A stretch of DNA of 64,000 nucleotides, taken from assembly GCF_021245735.1 (NCBI RefSeq), contig NZ_JAJISB010000010.1, positions 124,001 through 188,000 on the forward strand, written 5' to 3'. Below are positions 57,660-64,000 of this stretch, piece after piece; the first letter of the stretch is position 1, and every line of letters begins with the position of its first letter. Below the pieces are notes generated by a model. It was not told the origin of the DNA, ran no database searches, and worked only from the letters and a program-made list of their open reading frames with translations. A program made the translations under genes and the position numbers. The stretch is from Brevibacillus daliensis. Its GTDB lineage: Bacteria; Bacillota; Bacilli; Brevibacillales; Brevibacillaceae.

Positions 57660-58979
57660 ATGAGCGCCAACCCTTTCGCTTCCTTGTTTAACATAAAGGA
57701 AAAACCAAAACCTTTTACTTTTCAACCAGAATTGGTACTACATCAGGTGAAATTATCAGTATCAAACAATTCTACGATTGTTAAGCAATTAGACATGATT
57801 CAACTTACAGAAAAGGATTTATCTATTGCCTTGACCGTTCAGCCTTTGGTTGAAAAACATATCGAAACGATTGTTGACCAATTTTACAAAAACCTAGTAC
57901 ACGAAGACTCGCTAATCGTAATGATTGAAACACACAGTTCTATTGATCGATTGAAAAAAACACTTCGCACTCATATCTTGCAAATGTTTGCTGGAATTAT
58001 CGACGATGACTTCTTTAAGGATCGCTTACGAATTGCACATGCACATGTGCGAATTGGGCTCTTACCAAAATGGTATCTCTGTGCATTCCAAGCTCTCAGC
58101 AACTCTCTTTTTGATGTTTTCCTTCAGTACCTTCCAGATGTTAAAGATTACCACGAAACAGTAAAATCTGTTTCCAAATTATTAAATATTGAACAACAGT
58201 TTGTACTGGATGCTTATCGGAATGTAATTGATCTTGAACAAGAAAAAGAGGCCGAGAAAAAAGAATGTATTCGCCAGCAGGTAAATAATTCAGCGCAGGA
58301 ATTAGCAGCTATTTCAGAAGAGACAAGTGCCAGCGTTGAAGAACTAAGTACCCAGGCAGCTAATTTTGTCATACATGCTCAGCTAGGAACCCAATATTCT
58401 ACGACAGCTCAAAATCTATCTAATGAAGGGACGCAAAAACTAGAGGAACAGTTGCAGCAAATTAGCCAATTGCAATCGAGCATGCAACAAATTTCTGTAG
58501 AAATGAAGGCACTTGAGGATACTTCTGAACGAATCAAGGGAATTGTAAGCGTTGTTACGGGAATTGCAGAACAAACAAACCTGCTTGCACTAAATGCAGC
58601 AATCGAGGCAGCGCGTGCTGGTGAGCAAGGCAGAGGGTTTGCAGTTGTCGCCGACGAAGTGCGAAAATTGGCAGAAGAAACAAAAAAATCCGTTTCAGGT
58701 GTGACGCAACTGATAGAGAAGACACATTCTCAAACCTCACAGGTATCGTCCTTATTGGATAAAGTAGAAGATTTAATCGTTTCTTCAACCTCATCCATGA
58801 GTGAGATTACCAGTTTCTTTACCAATATTAGCGATGCAGTACTTACCAGTAAAGAACGGAGCAGCATGATTGAAGATGAGCTTGCCACATTCTCCAGAGT
58901 GATTGAAGAAATGAATCAAGCAGTTAGCCATATTGCTAATTCTGCTGAACAATTATCAGAAATTATGGATACTTTATAA
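57660..58979 (+). CDS. hemAT: Heme aerotaxis transducer (globin-coupled sensor) HemAT
   Basis: 439 residues. Residues 1-190 form a sensor globin; the proximal heme ligand is H129 in [14 protein letters not shown] soluble MCP signalling domain follows, with the tip [20 protein letters not shown] and [12 protein letters not shown]. No membrane segments. HemAT binds O2 at heme and signals to CheA for aerotaxis. Start ATG after GGAGGG at 8 nt. It is flanked by terminators, so it is monocistronic, and lies in the segment interrupting the pur genes. Confidence 0.93.
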   Translation: MSANPFASLFNIKEKPKPFTFQPELVLHQVKLSVSNNSTIVKQLDMIQLTEKDLSIALTVQPLVEKHIETIVDQFYKNLVHEDSLIVMIETHSSIDRLKKTLRTHILQMFAGIIDDDFFKDRLRIAHAHVRIGLLPKWYLCAFQALSNSLFDVFLQYLPDVKDYHETVKSVSKLLNIEQQFVLDAYRNVIDLEQEKEAEKKECIRQQVNNSAQELAAISEETSASVEELSTQAANFVIHAQLGTQYSTTAQNLSNEGTQKLEEQLQQISQLQSSMQQISVEMKALEDTSERIKGIVSVVTGIAEQTNLLALNAAIEAARAGEQGRGFAVVADEVRKLAEETKKSVSGVTQLIEKTHSQTSQVSSLLDKVEDLIVSSTSSMSEITSFFTNISDAVLTSKERSSMIEDELATFSRVIEEMNQAVSHIANSAEQLSEIMDTL

Positions 58980-58992
58980 TTGAATCAATGGC

Positions 58993-59047
58993 AAAAAGGA
59001 GCTGTCTTATCGGGTAGAAAAATCCACTTTTGAGACAGCTCCTTTTT
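58993..59047. terminator. Strong terminator after hemAT, bidirectional
   Basis: 15-bp perfect stem AAAAAGGAGCTGTCT/AGACAGCTCCTTTTT. Confidence 0.88.
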
Positions 59048-59071
59048 ACTAATCCTTATTCATTGTTATCA

Positions 59072-59566
59072 CTATATCGAATTCCGTTTTCGCGATCTTT
59101 TTTGATTCATTCGCTTCACTTTATCGTAAAACTGCTCTTTTTTACTCTTAGGTTTCTTTTCATGAAGCGACACTCGTGCTCCTTCTGATTTCTTTTTGTT
59201 TCCTGTTTTTCGTTCTGAAGGGGGTAAAGATTTTGCTGGTTTTTTTGGTGTTTCATGAGAAGCCGATTTTTCTTTTAGACTTGTATGTTCCTTCGCACTT
59301 GAATTGTCCTGCTCAATCGGATGATTCAGCACCTGATTTTTAATGCTGTTATAATCTTTCGCTTTTACTTTACTCATCACTTGATCTCGTGCTTCTTTGG
59401 ACACTGTTAGCCCCATATCTGTAATTTCATCAAGTACTGAATTAATGTTTTTGCTGTTTACTTCGGGAATCTTTTGTGCCAGTCGGTAGATATCGTGAAT
59501 GCTCCATTCTCTGCCTGTTTTCTCACTTAGCTTCCCGAGTAGGTTGGATATCAGGTCTTGCCCCAT
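59072..59566 (-). CDS. SpoVIF-like protein with basic tail
   Basis: 164 residues. Residues 5-68 (NLLGKLSEKTGREWSIHDIYRLAQKI ... VSKEARDQVMSKV) resemble stage VI sporulation protein F (YjcC), which has the same KTG motif and helix pattern and takes part in coat and resistance gene control late in sporulation. The remaining 95 residues are Lys/Ser/Pro-rich and likely disordered, ending KRMNQKRSRKRNSI. The usual SpoVIF is about 85 residues, so this tail is an addition. Similarity is by eye, so the name is tentative. Confidence 0.55.
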   Translation of the reverse strand: MGQDLISNLLGKLSEKTGREWSIHDIYRLAQKIPEVNSKNINSVLDEITDMGLTVSKEARDQVMSKVKAKDYNSIKNQVLNHPIEQDNSSAKEHTSLKEKSASHETPKKPAKSLPPSERKTGNKKKSEGARVSLHEKKPKSKKEQFYDKVKRMNQKRSRKRNSI

Positions 59567-59709
59567 TGTTCTTTATTCCCTCCTTGTATCGTGCCCACCT
59601 GCGTTATTTTATGACTAGATGGAGAAAAGAGTGAGCGGATAGAGAAACATCAATCAAAGTGGTTGCAAAGGCTGGTTCTTGGAGAACTTATTCCTACCTT
59701 AGAGGAGAA

Positions 59710-59797
59710 AACCAGCTTCTCTTTTCACTCTTCGCTTGGAGTCTTCGCCCCGCAAGGGGTCAGGACTGTCCGCTCCGTGTGAAAAGAGAAGCTGGTT
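59710..59797. repeat. Module A hairpin repeat, copy 3 (internally deleted)
   Basis: 88 bp with a 19-bp perfect inverted end. Compared with copies 1 and 2, the central 110 bp are missing; the junction lies at CGCTCCG, which in copy 1 occurs twice at the ends of the missing segment, pointing to slippage between these direct repeats. Confidence 0.85.
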
Positions 59798-59837
59798 TTT
59801 ACTGGCTGTTGGTTTTTGTTTTTACACTGAAGCCGTA

Positions 59838-60045
59838 AGCAGAAGAAGCACATTTTTTAGCTAGAACTATACAAGTCCTACCTAGCTACACAGCGAAGAG
59901 TGCGGAATAAAAAGTGCAACTCATGAGACTCTGCGTAGCATTTTCATCCTTTTGTACTTTCCGCACTCTTTGTTGTGTAGCGGACAGTATTCGCTCCCTT
60001 GCTGGACCTTAACGAGTTCGCAGACAAAACATGTGCTTCTTCTGC
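59838..60045. repeat. Module B hairpin repeat, copy 3
   Basis: 208 bp, exactly the size of copy 2. The inner 22-bp arms (59885-59906 with 59960-59981) differ in sequence from copy 2 but remain complementary with only two G-U pairs. It starts 40 bp after module A copy 3. The two modules fill most of the 582-bp spacer before purN. Confidence 0.85.
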
Positions 60046-60072
60046 ACCCCACTACAGTAGGAATCTAATTAC

Positions 60073-60102
60073 AAAAAAACGCATCCCTCAAAGGAATGCG
60101 TT
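60073..60102 (-). terminator. Terminator after purN
   Basis: Stem AACGCAT/ATGCGTT extended inward, followed by seven T residues on the minus strand. It ends the upstream pur transcript before purHD. Confidence 0.8.
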
Positions 60103-60148
60103 CGTTCATGTAAACAAATGGATTTTCTATCGTATTACTAGTCCTATC

Positions 60149-60727
60149 TTATACACTAGCAGTGGTTGCAGAGAGCTGTTTGATTACTTCAACCAGCAGC
60201 TGATGCTCAACGCTATGGATGCGTTGCCCTAGCGATTCCACTGTATCAGTATCACTTACCAGTACGGGTTCTTGCGCAATGATTGGACCAGTGTCCATAC
60301 CTTCGTCTACGTAATGAACCGTAACACCGGTTACCTTCACACCATATCGGATGGCTTGACCAATTGCATCTTTACCAGGAAAAGACGGAAGCAAAGATGG
60401 ATGTAAATTAATCATTCGCCCACCGTATTCCTCAAGTAAAACCGAACCAATCAGACGCATATATCCTGCCAGAACGACTAATGAAACATCCAGCTTCATT
60501 AGTTCATTCTTAATAACTGTCTCAAATTCTTCCTTTGATGCGTACTCTTTTGGATTAAACGTAAAGGTAGGAATTTGATGGCGCTCCGCTCTCGTAAGTA
60601 CCTTTGCATCAGGTTTATCACAGACAACTAGAGCAATCTCAACACCGGGAAGCATGTTCGTACGGCATGCCTCTGCAATGGCCTCAAAATTGGAGCCACT
60701 ACCGGAAGCAAACACGGCTACTCTCAT
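60149..60727 (-). CDS. purN: Phosphoribosylglycinamide formyltransferase
   Basis: 192 residues, normal size. N-terminal [18 protein letters not shown] binds phosphate; catalytic Asn-His in [13 protein letters not shown] and Asp in [12 protein letters not shown] are present. It transfers a formyl group from 10-formyl-THF to GAR (step 3). It overlaps purM by 4 bp and is followed by a terminator rather than purH. Confidence 0.97.
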   Translation of the reverse strand: MRVAVFASGSGSNFEAIAEACRTNMLPGVEIALVVCDKPDAKVLTRAERHQIPTFTFNPKEYASKEEFETVIKNELMKLDVSLVVLAGYMRLIGSVLLEEYGGRMINLHPSLLPSFPGKDAIGQAIRYGVKVTGVTVHYVDEGMDTGPIIAQEPVLVSDTDTVESLGQRIHSVEHQLLVEVIKQLSATTASV

Positions 60728-61767
60728 TGCTTTTCCCCCTCGTGATAAACCACCTTTTTCTCGCCCTCTTCAACCCAGCCAATTTTATATGCTTTTTCAC
60801 CCAGCTCTTCAAGGTGAGTTAACGCAGTATCGACGTCCTCCCCGTTTACTACAAGGACCATGCCAATACCCATATTAAAGGTCAGATACATATCTTCCTG
60901 ACTGATCTTCCCTTCTTTTTGTAACAGTTCAAAAATAGGAAGAACAGGCCAACTACCCAGTTTAATATGAGCGCCAATGCCATCAGGTAGCATACGTGGA
61001 ATGTTTTCGGTAAAACCACCGCCAGTAATATGCGCCATTCCTTTTATCTCAATTTTGCTCAAGAGAGAAAGGATGGTCTTCACATATATCTTGGTAGGTA
61101 TAAGTAGTTCTTCTCCTAGTTCTTTCCCCAATTCTTCTACCTGCTCAGTAAGCGAGTAGCCTGCGTCTTGAAGCAACACTTTTCGTACCAAAGAAAAACC
61201 ATTGCTGTGAACTCCGCTTGAAGGAATTCCAAGTAAGACATCCCCAGAAGAAATAGTTTGTCCGTCAATAATTTTGGATTCTTCTACTGCACCAACGGTA
61301 AATCCGGCAATGTCATATTCACCTTGTGCGTACATCCCAGGCATTTCCGCTGTTTCGCCACCAATTAAGGCGCATCCTGCCTGTTCGCATCCATCAGATA
61401 TCCCTTTTACAATGGCCTCAATTTTCTCAGGAATCACCTTGTCGCATGCGAGATAGTCAAGGAAAAATAATGGTTCTGCTCCTTGAACAACCACATCGTT
61501 TACGCACATTGCCACTGCATCGATCCCGATTGTATCATGACGATCCATCATAAAAGCCAATTTTAATTTCGTACCTACTCCATCCGTTCCGGAAACGAGT
61601 ACAGGTTGCTTATATTTGGACATGTCCAGACGAAACAAAGCACCGAAGCCTCCCAATCCATTCATTACTTCCGGGCGCATCGTCCGTTTTACATGCTTTT
61701 TCATTAACTCTACCGCATCATTACCTGCTGCGATATCAACGCCTGCCTGTTTGTATGCCTGACTCAT
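60724..61767 (-). CDS. purM: Phosphoribosylformylglycinamidine cyclo-ligase
   Basis: 347 residues. N-terminal [19 protein letters not shown], the conserved GTDGVGTKL and the [11 protein letters not shown] loop are present. It closes the imidazole ring of AIR (step 5). It begins 15 bp after purF and overlaps purN (ATGA). Confidence 0.97.
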   Translation of the reverse strand: MSQAYKQAGVDIAAGNDAVELMKKHVKRTMRPEVMNGLGGFGALFRLDMSKYKQPVLVSGTDGVGTKLKLAFMMDRHDTIGIDAVAMCVNDVVVQGAEPLFFLDYLACDKVIPEKIEAIVKGISDGCEQAGCALIGGETAEMPGMYAQGEYDIAGFTVGAVEESKIIDGQTISSGDVLLGIPSSGVHSNGFSLVRKVLLQDAGYSLTEQVEELGKELGEELLIPTKIYVKTILSLLSKIEIKGMAHITGGGFTENIPRMLPDGIGAHIKLGSWPVLPIFELLQKEGKISQEDMYLTFNMGIGMVLVVNGEDVDTALTHLEELGEKAYKIGWVEEGEKKVVYHEGEKQ

Positions 61768-61782
61768 CCTAAGATCCTCCTC

Positions 61783-63201
61783 CTAACATTTCAAGCTAGG
61801 TAACGCTTCTTCAAAATTAACTTCTGTCGGATAATCACCTGTAAAGCAAGCTAGACAATGTCCACGATCAGGAGAGTTGTCTTTCCGACCGATTGCGTTA
61901 ATTAATCCCTCAGGAGTGAGGTATTGTAGAGTATCAGCGCCGATAAATTCACAAATCTCATCAACGGTCCGGGAAGACGCAACAAGCTCATCAAAGGATG
62001 AGGTATCAATCCCATAGTAGCAAGGATTTTTAACTGGTGGTGAACTGATGCGGACATGCACCTCAGTCGCCCCCGCATCTCGCAACATTTTGACGATTCT
62101 GCCGCTTGTAGTTCCACGTACGATGGAATCATCGATCATGATGACTCGTTTTCCCTCCACAATTTTACGAACCACGGATAGTTTCATATGAACTCCGCGC
62201 TCGCGTAATTCCTGGGAAGGCTGGATAAACGTTCGTCCCACGTAGCGGTTTTTGATAAACCCAATTTCATATGGGATACCGGTCGCTTCAGCAAAACCAA
62301 TTGCCGCAGAAATACTGGAATCAGGGACCCCAATAACCACATCACCATCGACAGGTGCCTCATAAGCAAGTTGCTTACCCATACGCTTACGAGCCATGTG
62401 GACATTGATCTGATCAATATCGCTGTCTGGTCGGGAGAAATAAATATATTCAAACGAACAAAGTGCACGTTTTGTTTTCTCTGCAAAAAAACGAGAATGG
62501 ACGCCGTCTTTATTAACTACGATCAATTCACCTGGAAGCACTTCACGCCAGTAGGTTGCCCCTACGATATCAAAGGCACAGGTTTCTGAGGCTACCACGA
62601 TGGAATTTCCCAGTCTGCCAAGTGATAGTGGGCGAAGACCGTTCGGATCAAGAGCGATGATTAACTCTTTTTCATTCATCACCAGTAGTGCATACGCTCC
62701 TTTAATATCTTGCAAGGCATCACTAACAGCTGAAGCCAAATCTACGCTTTGGGACCTTGCAATCAGGTGTCCAATCACTTCTGTATCACTTGTCGTATGA
62801 AAAATGGAACCTTTCTTTTCCAAATCCTTGCGAATAACGCTGGCATTAACCAAGTTTCCGTTATGCGCCACTGCCATGCTGCCGTTTGCATAGTTAAAAA
62901 ATAAAGGTTGGGCATTTTCAATTTTGCTTGAACCTTGCGTGGTATAACGGGTATGACCAATGGCAACATGACCACGGAACTTGCCTAACTCCCCTTTACC
63001 AAAAGCTTCACTTACCAGCCCCATACCACGATGTTTATACCACTTTTCACCATCAGACGAACAAATTCCAGCACTCTCCTGCCCTCTGTGTTGCAGGGCG
63101 TGCAGCCCCATATACGTAAGCGGGGCTGCCTCCTGATGATCGAAAATGCCGAACACACCACATTCTTCGTTTAATTTATCCCAGATTATTGGATCAAACA
63201 T
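61783..63201 (-). CDS. purF: Amidophosphoribosyltransferase
   Basis: 472 residues. The N-terminal propeptide [13 protein letters not shown] precedes the Ntn-nucleophile Cys of CGVFGIF. The PRTase loop is [15 protein letters not shown]. Cys residues matching the B. subtilis 4Fe-4S cluster are present (CSFEY, CYYGID, CLACFTG). It commits PRPP to purine synthesis. ATG at 63201 follows GGAAGG; the upstream ATG at 63219 is less likely. Its start overlaps the purL end by 16 bp. Confidence 0.97.
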   Translation of the reverse strand: MFDPIIWDKLNEECGVFGIFDHQEAAPLTYMGLHALQHRGQESAGICSSDGEKWYKHRGMGLVSEAFGKGELGKFRGHVAIGHTRYTTQGSSKIENAQPLFFNYANGSMAVAHNGNLVNASVIRKDLEKKGSIFHTTSDTEVIGHLIARSQSVDLASAVSDALQDIKGAYALLVMNEKELIIALDPNGLRPLSLGRLGNSIVVASETCAFDIVGATYWREVLPGELIVVNKDGVHSRFFAEKTKRALCSFEYIYFSRPDSDIDQINVHMARKRMGKQLAYEAPVDGDVVIGVPDSSISAAIGFAEATGIPYEIGFIKNRYVGRTFIQPSQELRERGVHMKLSVVRKIVEGKRVIMIDDSIVRGTTSGRIVKMLRDAGATEVHVRISSPPVKNPCYYGIDTSSFDELVASSRTVDEICEFIGADTLQYLTPEGLINAIGRKDNSPDRGHCLACFTGDYPTEVNFEEALPSLKC

Positions 63202-64000
63202 GGTATCGCATCCTTCCAAGCTGACTTCAACGTAGCAAGTGGTGCAGTAATGATTTCTTGTCCGTTATGTGTAATGCTTAGATGATCTCCTTCTGTTTGA
63301 CCAATCTTATGGCAAGCAATATTTAGTTCTTTCGCCATTTCTACTATCTTGGCAACTTGCTCCGGTTTTACGCTTAGCAAGATGCGGGATTGCGATTCAC
63401 TGAACAGGGACAGATCGGCACGTAGCTCATCTGTAAGCTCGATGCTTGCCCCGATCCCAACGCCAAAGCAACTTTCTGCAATCGCTACAGCCAGACCGCC
63501 TTCTGCCAAGTCATGTGCGGATTGTACCAATCCATTGCGGATCGCAGCCAGAACCACCTTTTGCAGTCTTGCTTCTTTTTCTACATCGATTTGTGGTGGA
63601 CGACCAGAGATATTTCCTTTTACCAGCTTCTGATATTCACTACCACCTAACTCAGCATACGTATCGCCAAGAAGGATGATAGCGTCTCCTTCTGCCTTGA
63701 AATCCTGCGTAGTGATATGATCTACGTCCGTAATCAGACCAACCATACCTACCACTGGTGTAGGATAGATCGCTTCGCCGCTTCGTTCATTATATAAGGA
63801 AACGTTTCCGCCAATGACAGGCGTTTCAAGCGCACGACAAGCTGCGCTCATTCCGTCTACTGCTTTTTCGAACTGCCAGAACACTTCTGGTTTTTCCGGA
63901 TTACCAAAGTTTAGACAGTCTGTGATAGCGAGTGGCTCAGCACCCGAACAAACTACGTTACGAGCTGATTCCGCTACTGCTATTGCACCACCCACTTCTG
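63186..64000 (-). CDS. purL: Phosphoribosylformylglycinamidine synthase subunit II (5' part outside window)
   Basis: 271 C-terminal codons; the start is beyond the right edge. Landmarks: [69 protein letters not shown]. It is the FGAM synthase large subunit that works with PurQ and PurS (step 4), as in Bacillus. Overlaps purF. Confidence 0.96.
   Translation of the reverse strand, partial: EVGGAIAVAESARNVVCSGAEPLAITDCLNFGNPEKPEVFWQFEKAVDGMSAACRALETPVIGGNVSLYNERSGEAIYPTPVVGMVGLITDVDHITTQDFKAEGDAIILLGDTYAELGGSEYQKLVKGNISGRPPQIDVEKEARLQKVVLAAIRNGLVQSAHDLAEGGLAVAIAESCFGVGIGASIELTDELRADLSLFSESQSRILLSVKPEQVAKIVEMAKELNIACHKIGQTEGDHLSITHNGQEIITAPLATLKSAWKDAIPCLIQ

Overview
The window looks like a chromosomal segment of a spore-forming, low-to-moderate GC Firmicute, most likely a Brevibacillus or a close relative in the Paenibacillaceae (inferred from gene content and protein style; no database search was possible). 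The order purL-F-M-N ... purH-D ... yerB-yerC-pcrB-pcrA-ligA-camS ... gatC-A-B, all on the minus strand, is the Bacillus subtilis purine/pcrA/gat neighbourhood with extra genes inserted between its blocks.

Layout from left to right. 1-9.4 kb: a truncated Lsa-type ABC-F antibiotic-resistance gene with an upstream attenuator, a GNAT acetyltransferase, a DUF1835/DUF3658 protein, a CbiX/SirB chelatase behind a candidate Fur box, an unknown protein, a three-gene ABC-2 exporter and an ArsB/NhaD-type ion transporter. 9.4-15 kb: an MFS transporter with a long leader, a small membrane protein, then an AT-rich island (toxin with a WXG100-like N-terminus and nuclease-like C-terminus, putative immunity genes, second MFS transporter) bracketed by two copies of the gatB 3' end and terminator. 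15-25 kb: gatCAB, DegV, an ECF-like sigma factor, GNAT, glpK, psd and a membrane chemoreceptor. 25-31.8 kb: a TPR-containing XRE regulator, lipoproteins, pruA behind a sigma-54-type promoter, camS. 31.8-42.3 kb: ligA, pcrA, pcrB, yerC, yerB, an OmpR-type two-component system and a GH18 lipoprotein. 42.9-48 kb: a complete branched-chain amino acid ABC transporter. 48.4-53.4 kb: a DUF2892 protein, a YesM/YesN-like two-component system and, divergent from it, a secreted flavoprotein reductase whose active-site residues fit urocanate reductase. 53.5-64 kb: purD, purH, then an insertion (small membrane proteins, HemAT, SpoVIF-like protein), then purN, purM, purF and the 3' part of purL.

Beyond the genes, the intergenic spaces hold a family of two linked long-hairpin repeats: module A (full length 200 bp) and module B (about 190-210 bp). 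They occur at four loci (27.5, 29.4, 42.4-42.8 and 59.7-60.0 kb). Their arms differ between copies but stay complementary within each copy, a covariation-like pattern implying selection for, or a mechanism maintaining, the fold.

How genes work together: GatCAB makes Gln-tRNA(Gln)/Asn-tRNA(Asn); PcrA and LigA serve DNA repair and replication; the pur genes make IMP and purines, here split into a unit ending at a terminator after purN and a separate purHD unit with its own promoter; LivKHMGF imports branched-chain amino acids; the 49-51.5 kb two-component system probably controls the adjacent extracytoplasmic reductase.
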